Positions 47,101-58,672 of a stretch of 64,000 nucleotides of DNA are shown piece after piece (positions within the stretch are counted from its first letter, which is position 1; every line of letters begins with the position of its first letter). The stretch is from Ridgeia piscesae. Its lineage: Eukaryota; Annelida; Polychaeta; Sabellida; Siboglinidae. Location of the stretch: positions 62,001 through 126,000 of the forward strand of contig JAODUO010000074.1 in the NCBI GenBank assembly GCA_025642075.2, in the 5' to 3' direction. The translations under genes and the position numbers were made by a program. The notes under the pieces are model-generated. The model did not search any database. It had not been told where the DNA came from and saw nothing but the letters and a program-made list of their open reading frames with translations.

Positions 47101-47958
47101 CACACGGAATGGTTGATTTAGCAGTCACTGTCACGAACTTTGCTTGTGTAAACATTGTTGCAAGACCTCGCTTGGAGGAGGCCAGGCACATTAGTTTGAC
47201 TGCGTGGATACACACAGTGACAGTTCGAAAGGTGAAATCATCTTAAATCAAGTTGGATGATTGGTAGAAATATTCACCAGTAATACTGGAAATGGTGTAT
47301 GTAATATCTTATGATTATCAGGAGTAGAGGAGACACATGCATGATAGCGGCCCCACTGTGGCTTATTTTAAGATTTAGGTGATTTGACCTGTTGCTCCAA
47401 TTGCATGACCCTGGGGATCATTTCACTAATGTTGTTAAGAGCTCATAAACCCGATTTTGCACTTTAGAATAAATTTTAATCCTCAACAGTGATCTTGAAT
47501 AACCGAAAATTATCAAACACCATGACACACCAGCGAGACATTGTCGCTGGTGTCTCATGGAAATAGTGTCATCGGTAATACAGCAATGGATATTTGCCTT
47601 TTGAAAAAACTTGCTTTATTTAAAAACGGACTTTGTTTAAATGTGAATTTTCCTTAACAGCTCATTACCTTAGTGAAACAGTTCCCGGACGTATAAAACG
47701 ACACGAGTCCATCCGTCCATTGACCTATGATGTCCCTTGTTTGTTCAGGTGACGTCGAGGTGGACGTTCCGGTGCCCGGGCTGTCCGCAGGCGTTGTCCG
47801 TGGAGGAGGAACATTTCCACGAGCGCCACAAATGCATCAACTTCTTCGTACGTGTCTACGGCTACATGCCACTTATCAACACACAGTTCCGTGCCGACTC
47901 AGTGCTGTTTAAGACTCGCATCCCCCATGACAAGCAGAAGTGCTTCAAGTTCATCTAG
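29166..47958 (+). CDS. EXTL3: Exostosin-like 3 (EXTL3), complete, seven coding exons
   Basis: Type II membrane glycosyltransferase that adds the first GlcNAc to the linkage tetrasaccharide and so commits it to heparan sulfate. Exons: 29166-31284, 32866-32967, 33444-33598, 40903-41030, 42504-42648, 46551-46679, 47749-47958. All are GT..AG with matching phases; total 2988 nt, 995 residues plus stop (human 919). Start: first in-frame ATG (GCGATGG context); an alternative lies 11 codons later. Residues 45-64 are a membrane anchor and about 97-175 a predicted coiled coil. [12 protein letters not shown] at 205-216 starts the GT47 exostosin domain. The GT64 domain follows from about 738, with the metal/UDP-binding SIDDDAHL (DDD 820-822). 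The C-terminus ends KCFKFI, as in human. Extra length lies mostly in an acidic insert near residues 400-445. The orthologue call is EXTL3 rather than EXT1/2 or EXTL2 because of the coiled coil and the double GT47-GT64 layout. Confidence 0.96.
31285..32865 (+). other. EXTL3 intron 1
   Basis: Donor GTAATG, acceptor TTTCTTTTTCAG. Mostly unique AT-rich sequence, with one MITE-like element at 32366-32659. No extra exon recognised. Confidence 0.85.
32366..32659. mobile_element. MITE-like element, family member 2, in EXTL3 intron 1
   Basis: Left end CAGGGCTTTATGCAGGATAA, right end CTACATAAAGCTATG; these are partial inverted repeats. Internal GACACATGGATGT and CCCGTCCAAATGACAGGTGG match the copy at 15308-15573. 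Fragments of the same family appear at 33246-33315 (right half, CCCGTCCAAATGACGGGTGG) and about 48102-48160 (left half). Confidence 0.65.
33246..33315. mobile_element. MITE-like fragment in EXTL3 intron 2
   Basis: Right-hand part of the 32366-32659 family: TTTCTACCTGTTCACAT, GTCCAAATGACGGGTGG, CCACAAAGCTGTG. The left half is missing. Confidence 0.6.
33345..33453 (+). repeat. Four-fold repeat of the EXTL3 intron 2 acceptor
   Basis: ATGGTTACAG ends at 33354, 33383, 33420 and 33443. Each is followed by an exon-like start: TTGTGATGTT, TTTTTATGTT, TTGTGATGTT and finally TTGTAATGTT, which is the real exon start (VVML). Spacing is 29, 37 and 23 bp. The three upstream AGs are plausible decoy acceptors; all would bring in stops or shift the frame. 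Confidence 0.8.
34114..40902 (+). repeat. 73-bp splice-acceptor minisatellite, exactly 93 copies, EXTL3 intron 3
   Basis: Each unit starts GTGATACCCACTTTGCTGGG and ends TGTGTGTGATGTCTACAG. The span is 6789 bp, exactly 93 x 73, so no net insertion or deletion has accumulated. It makes up 93% of intron 3 (33599-40902). The last unit's TCTACAG is the authentic acceptor, and the exon begins GTGATACGG. Every unit therefore reproduces the acceptor plus the first 7 exon bases. Units vary mainly at two sites: unit position 29 (GTATAG or GTACAG) and position 66 (GATGTC or GATTTC). Confidence 0.97.
41062..41538. mobile_element. MITE with long terminal inverted repeats in EXTL3 intron 4
   Basis: GCGCTTACATTTTTCCGA near 41071 is mirrored by TCGGAAAAATGTAAGCGC ending near 41530. 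The arms continue inward for about 110-130 bp (for example ATCATCAATGTGCAGC against GCTGCACATTGATGAT). No open frame of note. It begins about 30 bp after the donor of exon 40903-41030. Confidence 0.8.
41818..42148. repeat. Two copies of the dispersed TGCTGCCACCT motif in EXTL3 intron 4
   Basis: AAGGGCTAAAGAATGCTGCC...CCTGGGTAACTGAGGC at 41818-41864 and CATTAAAAAGTGCTGCCACC...ATGGGTAATCGAGGC at 42101-42148. They resemble 26784-26826 and appear to be parts of a dispersed repeat. Confidence 0.6.
42197..42503 (+). repeat. Degenerate 40-bp repeat ending at the EXTL3 intron 4 acceptor
   Basis: About seven imperfect units around AACCCTTGTCACCCTGTCTT and GCTGTCATGTCAACTTAAGT; the CCTTNTCACC word recurs at 42241, 42282, 42323 and more loosely to 42482. 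The final unit, ACCCTTGTCGCCCC, runs directly into ATGTTTGCAG, the real acceptor. Earlier units lack the CAG, so only the last one looks usable. Confidence 0.75.
43165..43194 (+). promoter_or_regulatory. Polypyrimidine tract and acceptor preceding the first 42-bp unit
   Basis: CTTTATTTTTTCTTATTATA followed by TGGCAG at 43194. This is the strongest pyrimidine tract near the array and sits before the first unit, not before the exon start at 46551. It may be the ancestral intron end, or simply an upstream acceptor for an alternative exon. Confidence 0.5.
43195..46550 (+). repeat. 42-bp splice-acceptor minisatellite, about 80 copies, EXTL3 intron 5
   Basis: Each unit is TACTACATGTACCTGTACAG, CCATGTGATG and TTTGTCTTGCAG: 30 nt identical to the start of the next exon plus 12 nt of intron end. 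The authentic exon start at 46551 continues ATGCCGCCAGAG instead of ATGTTTGTC. The array is 3356 bp, 80 x 42 minus 4, and I count eleven small length changes, mostly from 44830 to 46350. Each unit encodes [14 protein letters not shown] in the exon's frame. Substitution variants (ACATG, ACGTG, ACACG; CCTG/TCTG; CATG/CACG) come in local blocks. Confidence 0.97.
47520..47560. repeat. Near-perfect 17-bp hairpin in EXTL3 intron 6
   Basis: CCATGACACACCAGCGA (47520-47536), loop GACATTG, TCGCTGGTGTCTCATGG (47544-47560). The arms pair with one mismatch. It may be the remnant of an inverted-repeat element or a structured intronic RNA; no further support. Confidence 0.85.
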
Positions 47959-49730
47959 ACACTAGTGTGACCATGTCATGTGACCATGTCATGTGACCTT
48001 GTCATGTGACCTTGTCATGTGACCACAGGAAGGGATCTGTGGCATTGTCCCAGCTATGTAGTAATACTATTAACATGAAATGAAATCATCCTGAGGTGAA
48101 TTCAGGCCTTTATGTAGGATTACATTTTTACTCATCCCAAAAGTGTCCCACAGATGTATGTTTGCTCACATGTGTACATTCACAATCTAGTACAAACACA
48201 CAGTATATATATATGTTTATACATATGTAATATATATGTATACAACAGGTGAAACTTACACAAGTGTGACACATTTTAAAAAGCATGGGAGAGCCAAAAA
48301 TCGTATTTAATTCATAACATGTCCAGCCGTCCTAAACAAACTTGGCCTGTGCAAAATATGGGTGGATGGATGTGTAGATAAAGGTATGAGTCAATTATTA
48401 TGTTAAAACAATATATACATGTATACATAATTATATATATTATACATATATAATATATGTTAAGAGGTTTACAACATCAAGATAACATTGACAAAAAATA
48501 GTGTTAAAATACTAAGTTAAAATCCAAGTTTCAAACTAAACATCAATAGATAAAATTAATACTAGATTTTACAAGATTTGTTACTTCAGCAACATATTGT
48601 TGAGGTAAAACTGGTGATAGTCAGTCTAAGTAAAACGTGGGACACAAATGTGAATAGAAAAAAACATGAATAAACAAAAGAGTTATGTGCAGCTTCTTAA
48701 AAATGTGATGGCATTTGTTGCTGCACATCAACTTTTCCACTTAGGTATGTCATTTTTATCAGCTGAAGATGAGGTGGTGATATTTGATCTAAAGAGTTAC
48801 TGAGTGAGATTACGTATCAAGTATAATCTATAGAGAGGTAGAATGGTACGGTACAGACAAGAGTGTACATATTATTATACTCCAAGTGAGACCACTGTCA
48901 AAGGGGTGGCTATGTGTAATACTGACCAGTGTGTATTATATAACTTGTTCCATTCTCCATTGACATGGCTGTAGTAGTATGAACTTGAAGAGATTAAGTT
49001 ATAGAACCATCCATAAGCTGCATTGTGGAAACCAGATCATGAATATGGTTAAATTCGGTATGTATACATTACATCATGGATATTAAGGTTGAGAGCATTT
49101 GCAGTTTGGATTTTTTTAATTTCTGTCTTCACAGGTTGGAAAAATGTCGGCTATTTTAGAATGGTAGCTGTAAACTGTCATGAAAACTGTGTTAACAGTT
49201 CTGGGATTTGAGATATAGTTTGTGTTAATTTGTTTACATTTTAGACATGTGATGTGTGTTTGATGTTAGATAAAAATATCATTGTTGTGGATGTGTTCTT
49301 GCGAAAGAAGACAAAATGCACGTGCATTACATTATGGCCATACTATAGGTTGTATTTTATATCTGTTTACATAGAAAATGTTCCGGTGTATACAATGTTT
49401 GCATAACTATGACAAATGATGGTCGGCCTGTAATTATGACACGTGACTATGTACATAATTTTTGTGTATGCGTCACCAGATATGATGAGCTACATTATCC
49501 ACTTAGCTGCAGTTACGACATCGGCGACTTTGTGGGGATAATGGTTATCTGCTGTAAAGTCTTACTGTTTATCTAATTGGCTCTATAATCTATTTCCTGG
49601 CAGTCTTGTTCAGTCTTCACTGGCTAAATTCATTAATCAGGTACTCCCATAGATAGTGCAAGCTTAGAAAACTGATTTATGGCTTTATGCCTTGTAAATA
49701 AAAGATTATCTATACATCACCACAAGTTTT
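47959..49730 (+). other. EXTL3 3' UTR and downstream DNA
   Basis: AT-rich sequence with TA-rich patches at about 48195-48245 and 48415-48465, and a fragment of the MITE family near 48102. Several AATAAA-type words occur; CTTGTAAATAAAAGATT near 49692 is the last before the tandem units. The true cleavage site cannot be chosen by eye. Confidence 0.5.
47966..48024. repeat. 15-bp minisatellite, four copies, in the EXTL3 3' UTR
   Basis: GTCATGTGACCATGT / GTCATGTGACCTTGT units immediately downstream of the EXTL3 stop codon. Confidence 0.9.
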
Positions 49731-51658
49731 AAAGTCACATGCGGTGCCATTACGTTACGTGTCACGTAACTGTACTTTCATTGATATGGCAGATTCGCCC
49801 AGACAGTCATGATCGCGTGTTAGCCATGTTAGTGACATCATTATCTGTATGTTTTATATGTTGTCTCCGATTGATTGGATGATTTACCAGTTTAACTTTG
49901 ATGCATGTCCATGTAATTACAATATACCGTAATGTAACTTACTAATGTCAGTCACATTAATTTTATGGAGTCTCTAATTTATAGATGTATGATCCTGTGT
50001 GTACACAATAATGTGCAATATGTGGAAATGAAGTCATTCCATGAATACATAACAGAACGATAAAGTTATTGTACAAATTGAGATATTAAAACTTGGATAG
50101 TAGTGACACATGTATAAGTCATGCTAGCCGTTCGTTCTTATCGTCAATATCTGTTTTGGAAGTACAAATGAGTCCACATGTTTATCTGCAGACTCTGCAG
50201 TTTAGGGAGTGGGTGGCTTTGTGTGGTTCTAGTGTTAGCTTAGGTTACTCATCCTTTGGTGGAAGAGACTGTCCATTTTTTTTAACCTGCAGTGGACAGT
50301 CGCAAAACACTCACCCTGGAACAGACTTAAGTGGAAAATATTTTCAAATAAAATTTAAGACACCTCGAATTCAAACACAAATGCAGTTATTGAAAAATCA
50401 CATACACTAAAATACACTGGTTCTAAATCGTATGTTTGTACATTATCAGACTAAAATCAACTGCATGTGTGTGCGTGTGGTGTGTGCATATGCGCGTGTG
50501 TGTACGTGAATTTCAATTTGACTTAAACTCAGTATAAAATTACTGGTTTTCAAATTGGGTAATGTTCTGAATTTTTACACCGGCCTGACCCACCCCGGAC
50601 TTATCGGACCGCGTCTCCCAAAACAGAACATTTAGCGTGACTACTATTCAAAATGACCCTTCACGCAACATAAGCCCGTTGACCACTGGCGCGCAATAAA
50701 AAGATGGGCCGAAAAAGATGTAATCTTTGTGAGACCGTTCAGAAGAAAATATCTTTCACCAAGCACTGAACGAACTTCTGCGTGGTTGACAGGCATAGTT
50801 CATAGGTCGTTACGCTAGGAGGTGCGTGTGATCGTGTGATCGTGTGATCAATACGTCATGAATTTGCTGAATGTACACCTGGACATCAGTAAGCACTACT
50901 TGTAATGTGAACGATTGTGTATATGATGATTCATTCACAGAAAATAAAACTAAAGATTGTTGTTGTGAAATAGATGACTGATCTTGAGGCTGTGAAAGTG
51001 AATGGGGAAATTTCACCGTCCACACTGAACTGAAATAAATCGAGTGCACATAACACATTATTTACCACAGTCTGTCAGTCACACGCCAGTCACACGTACA
51101 TTAAATGTTGAGTTTCGAATTCTCGGATGTTCGAGATGTTTCGTTATACTCGGCACATCGGTCCTGGTGGAGTCATATCATATTATGACAGATATTCAGA
51201 TAATGTCGGGTGACTGTTCATGAGAAGAACGCATTCAAGCGTGCAAGCGACCGCGTGACCTCAATGCAGCGGCACTCGGAAACCTCAGCGAAAGGAGTGA
51301 CCGATTTCCAAGAAACAGAACGGTTGGTTTTCCGAAACAAAACGGGCGGTTTTCTGGGAACTTAAGTAGTGGATTTCTGGAAACGAATGGTTTCTTTTCT
51401 GGAAAATACATTCGCTGAGTAACTCATTAATACTGGTCGGCGGCCTATACGCGCCGTTCTTTCTTAACTCGATCCCCAAGGCCAAGACGGTTGAAAACAG
51501 CTGTTTACGACTTCAGTGAAAACGATTCTTGACAAGATAACGCAATAAGGTAAGGGCGCTTAATTATTATTATTAACTCGAAGAGGAAAGCGCGTTAATT
51601 ATTAACACATTTTGATCGATTTCTGGCATTATATTATGATTTTGTGATCACGTGACAA

Positions 51659-51660
<2 letters not shown>

Positions 51661-51708
<48 letters not shown>
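51661..51708. repeat. TA tract within the 4.47-kb unit
   Basis: About 24 TA repeats. The equivalents at about 56134-56177 and 60604-60652 differ slightly in length and account for most of the length difference between copies. Confidence 0.95.
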
Positions 51709-51711
<3 letters not shown>

Positions 51712-51756
51712 TAGTACAGGCGCAGTAGATGCTCCTTGCGAAATTGGTCACCGTAA

Positions 51757-51978
51757 CCCAGATAGCATGCAAACGTTACATTAACGTTTGCATTTGGTTA
51801 GAACCGTTTGATTTTGGTTACCGTTAAATTTCTAACGTTCCCGAAACGTTAGTTTTCGGTTGTTTTTGTTTGGTTAGAAAGTAAATTTAACGTAGATCTA
51901 CGTTAAATAAACGAGCAAAATAACGCAAAAAAAACGTTCACATGTAAACGTTAAACCAACGTTTCTATGCTATCTGGG
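51757..51978. mobile_element. 222-bp AACGTT-rich foldback MITE
   Basis: Ends CCCAGATAGCATGCAAACGT and ACGTTTCTATGCTATCTGGG are inverted repeats. The interior is packed with AACGTT and short palindromes such as AACGTAGATCTACGTT. No coding capacity. Equivalent copies lie in the other two units at about 56226 and 60699. Confidence 0.8.
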
Positions 51979-52697
51979 AAGTGATCATTTTGATGGGTTT
52001 TTTTTCGAGATGCGGGCCTAAACTGCAAAAAGTACCGAAACAAATTGTCTAATTAGATACTATATTGTTCTCTTCTTCGAAATTCCAGCAAATTATTTTA
52101 AGATTTCCATCCGCTAAGCACTTCAGGGCCAAAACCCCCACAATTTACCATTGGGCATTGACTAAAATCGGTTCTTTTGTCTATCGCATCGTCAATCTAA
52201 TGAGAATTTCACCATACAATATTATACTTACATCGCTAAATGCTTTGATGACATGTCAGGTTTGGAAGCCTTTTTAATTTGTAAAATGCCAGAAAGTGGC
52301 TCTATTTAACGTGCCAACAATGGCCAAAATTACTCTTCCAGTTGAAGTTTCCAAAGTTTGACGTAGTGCCATATAAAGACATTGCTCAATTTATTTTTCC
52401 TGCATTCCCTGTACAAATGGTATACCCATTGGTAATAGACAGTAGAACATTAGGTTTAAAACATGAGGAATAAAAAATGTACACAGCGCTTTCTACAGTG
52501 ACCAGTTTTTGCGTCCAGTTCATTGGTTTCTAAGGATCAATTACACGAATATATTACTATATCTGTATGATACCTATACGTGTATGCCTTTCCTACGTCT
52601 TTAACAAATGATATGCAAAAGAAAAGATAGTTATATACCTAAACTCAACGAAAATATAACACGTTTAAATGTTAAAATATGGTGTTCCGTTCCAGGT

Positions 52698-53184
52698 GCG
52701 TGTCCAGTGTCATATATTGAAACAGCTGCCTCAAAACAATGGGTAATGTACGTATTTTTTATTTGTTCATATTAACCAGCAACCACGTTGCTATAACTAC
52801 ATCAATGACAGTAGCAATATTCACGATATAGCGTGTCCAGCGTCATAAGCACATACCACATTTGTAGGTCACAGTTTACTTAGGGGCAATTCCCGGATGC
52901 CTATGATAGTTGGTAATGATAAAGATAACTGATCGGGGTTACTGATTATGCATTAATACGGAATCGGAAATAGACCGTTCCAAAAAACAACTGTGGAATT
53001 TTTTTCACCATAATAACAACGAGGATAAATAATGTTTCTAAGTCAAATTAAATTGTATAACTCGTAATTCTTATTAAATGGTATGCACACTAAATGATCC
53101 AGGAATATTTTTAGTTCATGTTTATCTGAAGCTACATAAATTGTATGCACTATTGTAATTTATAATCGATGACGCTGGACACGC
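52698..53184. mobile_element. Possible MITE with GCGTGTCCAG inverted ends
   Basis: GCGTGTCCAGTGTCAT at 52698 and ATGACGCTGGACACGC ending at 53184 are inverted, with a third direct copy, GCGTGTCCAGCGTCAT, at 52831. The element is non-coding and is repeated in all three tandem units. Confidence 0.55.
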
Positions 53185-53834
53185 GATGAAAATCACGTTT
53201 GATTTCGAGTGAATGTCATAACAAAAGTAAGATATATTACAGTGAACCGTTTATGGGACATGTCTCAATATGTGTAAAATGAGAAAATAAAACTGAACTG
53301 GTAAAAACGAAACATTTATTTTTGGACTTGCGATAATCCAAATTGTAAATTTTTGGGACTTTGGCCCTTTAATTAAAGAAAGATATTTTACATATTCGTC
53401 CGTCCCCAAACCTAGCCGAGCACAATTTACATTTTTCAGCTGGACAAGAAATCCATTTACTTTTTGAAAGTCTAAGTAACCCATCTAGACTTTACAGTTA
53501 ATTTCTCATTTTTGGTGTGAAGACACTCAGTGAATAAATAAAATATAGCTGTGACTGATTTGGGTTATCCGGTTGATATGATCCCTTTCCTTATATATTA
53601 CTACAATACATTGGTGATTTTCTTGTAAGAATTGTGTGCGTGGTGACTTATGTGAAAACAATTATGGGTATAAACTAAATCAATTGGACGATCGTTCCCG
53701 AATGATTCTTCAGGATTAGTGTTTTTATGTTTATTCTTATCTGCAGTTTGACACTTTTGTATTTTGGAACAGTTTGTGTGATAGTTGAATTTCTAAGTTC
53801 CAAGATTCGGTTAATTGGTTGGTAGTGTAACGCT

Positions 53835-54203
53835 GAGAGAATAGGGCTTTGTTGGAAACATAAACATACGCACGCACACGTACATGGAAAATAAGATGAA
53901 GAGAGAGAATAGGGCTTTGGTGGAAACATAAACATACGCACGCACACGTACATGGAAAATAAGATGAAGAGAGAGAATAGGGCTTTGGTGGAAACATAAA
54001 CATACGCACGCACACGTACATGGAAAAGTGAGATGAAGTGAGAGAATAGGGCTTTGGTGGAAACATAAACATACGCACGCACACGTACATGGAAAAGTAA
54101 GATGAAGTGAGAGAATAGGGCTTTGGTGGAAACATAGACATACGCACGCACACGTACATGGAAAATAAGATGAAGTGAGAGAATAGGGCTTTGGTGGAAA
54201 CAT
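53835..54203. repeat. 68-69 bp sub-repeat at the right end of the 4.47-kb unit
   Basis: GAGAGAATAGGG starts at 53835, 53903, 53971, 54040, 54109 and 54177: five full copies and a partial. Contains CATACGCACGCACACGTACA. Minus-strand open frames (187, 140 and 130 codons) run through it and are repeat by-products. The same array occurs at about 58304-58672 and 62778-63146. Confidence 0.95.
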
Positions 54204-56131
54204 AAAGTCACATGCGGTGCCATTACGTTACGTGTCACGTAACTGTACTTTCATTGATATGGCAGATTCGCCCAGACAGTCATGATCGCGTGTTAGCCAT
54301 GTTAGTGACATCATTATCTGTATGTTTTATATGTTGTCTCCGATTGATTGGATGATTTACCAGTTTAACTTTGATGCATGTCCATGTAATTACAATATAC
54401 CGTAATGTAACTTACTAATGTCAGTCACATTAATTTTATGGAGTCTCTAATTTATAGATGTATGATCCTGTGTGTACACAATAATGTGCAATATGTGGAA
54501 ATGAAGTCATTCCATGAATACATAACAGAACGATAAAGTTATTGTACAAATTGAGATATTAAAACTTGGATAGTAGTGACACATGTATAAGTCATGCTAG
54601 CCGTTCGTTCTTATCGTCAATATCTGTTTTGGAAGTACAAATGAGTCCACATGTTTATCTGCAGACTCTGCAGTTTAGGGAGTGGGTGGCTTTGTGTGGT
54701 TCTAGTGTTAGCTTAGGTTACTCATCCTTTGGTGGAAGAGACTGTCCATTTTTTTTAACCTGCAGTGGACAGTCGCAAAACACTCACCCTGGAACAGACT
54801 TAAGTGGAAAATATTTTCAAATAAAATTTAAGACACCTCGAATTCAAACACAAATGCAGTTATTGAAAAATCACATACACTAAAATACACTGGTTCTAAA
54901 TCGTATGTTTGTACATTATCAGACTAAAATCAACTGCATGTGTGTGCGTGTGGTGTGTGCATATGCGCGTGTGTGTACGTGAATTTCAATTTGACTTAAA
55001 CTCAGTATAAAATTACTGGTTTTCAAATTGGGTAATGTTCTGAATTTTTACACCGGCCTGACCCACCCCGGACTTATCGGACCGCGTCTCCCAAAACAGA
55101 ACATTTAGCGTGACTACTATTCAAAATGACCCTTCACGCAACATAAGCCCGTTGACCACTGGCGCGCAATAAAAAGATGGGCCGAAAAAGATGTAATCTT
55201 TGTGAGACCGTTCAGAAGAAAATATCTTTCACCAAGCACTGAACGAACTTCTGCGTGGTTGACAGGCATAGTTCATAGGTCGTTACGCTAGGAGGTGCGT
55301 GTGATCGTGTGATCGTGTGATCAATACGTCATGAATTTGCTGAATGTACACCTGGACATCAGTAAGCACTACTTGTAATGTGAACGATTGTGTATATGAT
55401 GATTCATTCACAGAAAATAAAACTAAAGATTGTTGTTGTGAAATAGATGACTGATCTTGAGGCTGTGAAAGTGAATGGGGAAATTTCACCGTCCACACTG
55501 AACTGAAATAAATCGAGTGCACATAACACATTATTTACCACAGTCTGTCAGTCACACGCCAGTCACACGTACATTAAATGTTGAGTTTCGAATTCTCGGA
55601 TGTTCGAGATGTTTCGTTATACTCGGCACATCGGTCCTGGTGGAGTCATATCATATTATGACAGATATTCAGATAATGTCGGGTGACTGTTCATGAGAAG
55701 AACGCATTCAAGCGTGCAAGCGACCGCGTGACCTCAATGCAGCGGCACTCGGAAACCTCAGCGAAAGGAGTGACCGATTTCCAAGAAACAGAACGGTTGG
55801 TTTTCCGAAACAAAACGGGCGGTTTTCTGGGAACTTAAGTAGTGGATTTCTGGAAACGAATGGTTTCTTTTCTGGAAAATACATTCGCTGAGTAACTCAT
55901 TAATACTGGTCGGCGGCCTATACGCGCCGTTCTTTCTTAACTCGATCCCCAAGGCCAAGACGGTTGAAAACAGCTGTTTACGACTTCAGTGAAAACGATT
56001 CTTGACAAGATAACGCAATAAGGTAAGGGCGCTTAATTATTATTATTAACTCGAAGAGGAAAGCGCGTTAATTATTAACACATTTTGATCGATTTCTGGC
56101 ATTATATTATGATTTTGTGATCACGTGACAA

Positions 56132-56180
<49 letters not shown>

Positions 56181-58672
56181 TAGTACAGGCGCAGTAGATG
56201 CTCCTTGCGAAATTGGTCACCGTAACCCAGATAGCATGCAAACGTTACATTAACGTTTGCATTTGGTTAGAACCGTTTGATTTTGGTTACCGTTAAATTT
56301 CTAACGTTCCCGAAACGTTAGTTTTCGGTTGTTTTTGTTTGGTTAGAAAGTAAATTTAACGTAGATCTACGTTAAATAAACGAGCAAAATAACGCAAAAA
56401 AAACGTTCACATGTAAACGTTAAACCAACGTTTCTATGCTATCTGGGAAGTGATCATTTTGATGGGTTTTTTTTCGAGATGCGGGCCTAAACTGCAAAAA
56501 GTACCGAAACAAATTGTCTAATTAGATACTATATTGTTCTCTTCTTCGAAATTCCAGCAAATTATTTTAAGATTTCCATCCGCTAAGCACTTCAGGGCCA
56601 AAACCCCCACAATTTACCATTGGGCATTGACTAAAATCGGTTCTTTTGTCTATCGCATCGTCAATCTAATGAGAATTTCACCATACAATATTATACTTAC
56701 ATCGCTAAATGCTTTGATGACATGTCAGGTTTGGAAGCCTTTTTAATTTGTAAAATGCCAGAAAGTGGCTCTATTTAACGTGCCAACAATGGCCAAAATT
56801 ACTCTTCCAGTTGAAGTTTCCAAAGTTTGACGTAGTGCCATATAAAGACATTGCTCAATTTATTTTTCCTGCATTCCCTGTACAAATGGTATACCCATTG
56901 GTAATAGACAGTAGAACATTAGGTTTAAAACATGAGGAATAAAAAATGTACACAGCGCTTTCTACAGTGACCAGTTTTTGCGTCCAGTTCATTGGTTTCT
57001 AAGGATCAATTACACGAATATATTACTATATCTGTATGATACCTATACGTGTATGCCTTTCCTACGTCTTTAACAAATGATATGCAAAAGAAAAGATAGT
57101 TATATACCTAAACTCAACGAAAATATAACACGTTTAAATGTTAAAATATGGTGTTCCGTTCCAGGTGCGTGTCCAGTGTCATATATTGAAACAGCTGCCT
57201 CAAAACAATGGGTAATGTACGTATTTTTTATTTGTTCATATTAACCAGCAACCACGTTGCTATAACTACATCAATGACAGTAGCAATATTCACGATATAG
57301 CGTGTCCAGCGTCATAAGCACATACCACATTTGTAGGTCACAGTTTACTTAGGGGCAATTCCCGGATGCCTATGATAGTTGGTAATGATAAAGATAACTG
57401 ATCGGGGTTACTGATTATGCATTAATACGGAATCGGAAATAGACCGTTCCAAAAAACAACTGTGGAATTTTTTTCACCATAATAACAACGAGGATAAATA
57501 ATGTTTCTAAGTCAAATTAAATTGTATAACTCGTAATTCTTATTAAATGGTATGCACACTAAATGATCCAGGAATATTTTTAGTTCATGTTTATCTGAAG
57601 CTACATAAATTGTATGCACTATTGTAATTTATAATCGATGACGCTGGACACGCGATGAAAATCACGTTTGATTTCGAGTGAATGTCATAACAAAAGTAAG
57701 ATATATTACAGTGAACCGTTTATGGGACATGTCTCAATATGTGTAAAATGAGAAAATAAAACTGAACTGGTAAAAACGAAACATTTATTTTTGGACTTGC
57801 GATAATCCAAATTGTAAATTTTTGGGACTTTGGCCCTTTAATTAAAGAAAGATATTTTACATATTCGTCCGTCCCCAAACCTAGCCGAGCACAATTTACA
57901 TTTTTCAGCTGGACAAGAAATCCATTTACTTTTTGAAAGTCTAAGTAACCCATCTAGACTTTACAGTTAATTTCTCATTTTTGGTGTGAAGACACTCAGT
58001 GAATAAATAAAATATAGCTGTGACTGATTTGGGTTATCCGGTTGATATGATCCCTTTCCTTATATATTACTACAATACATTGGTGATTTTCTTGTAAGAA
58101 TTGTGTGCGTGGTGACTTATGTGAAAACAATTATGGGTATAAACTAAATCAATTGGACGATCGTTCCCGAATGATTCTTCAGGATTAGTGTTTTTATGTT
58201 TATTCTTATCTGCAGTTTGACACTTTTGTATTTTGGAACAGTTTGTGTGATAGTTGAATTTCTAAGTTCCAAGATTCGGTTAATTGGTTGGTAGTGTAAC
58301 GCTGAGAGAATAGGGCTTTGTTGGAAACATAAACATACGCACGCACACGTACATGGAAAATAAGATGAAGAGAGAGAATAGGGCTTTGGTGGAAACATAA
58401 ACATACGCACGCACACGTACATGGAAAATAAGATGAAGAGAGAGAATAGGGCTTTGGTGGAAACATAAACATACGCACGCACACGTACATGGAAAAGTGA
58501 GATGAAGTGAGAGAATAGGGCTTTGGTGGAAACATAAACATACGCACGCACACGTACATGGAAAAGTAAGATGAAGTGAGAGAATAGGGCTTTGGTGGAA
58601 ACATAGACATACGCACGCACACGTACATGGAAAATAAGATGAAGTGAGAGAATAGGGCTTTGGTGGAAACAT
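54204..58672. repeat. 4.47-kb tandem unit, copy 2
   Basis: 4469 bp, same content and order as the previous copy, with a slightly shorter TA tract at about 56134-56177. Confidence 0.95.

Larger units (their letters stand above)
49731..54203. repeat. 4.47-kb tandem unit, copy 1
   Basis: Starts AAAGTCACATGCGG and is 4473 bp long. Successive starts are at 49731, 54204, 58673 and 63147. Copies look essentially identical apart from the TA tract length and a few substitutions. Short open frames are conserved between copies only because the DNA is, and none is recognisable. Contents in order: unique DNA, TA tract, AACGTT foldback element, unique DNA, GCGTGTCCAG inverted-end element, and a 68-bp sub-repeat at the right end. 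Confidence 0.95.
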
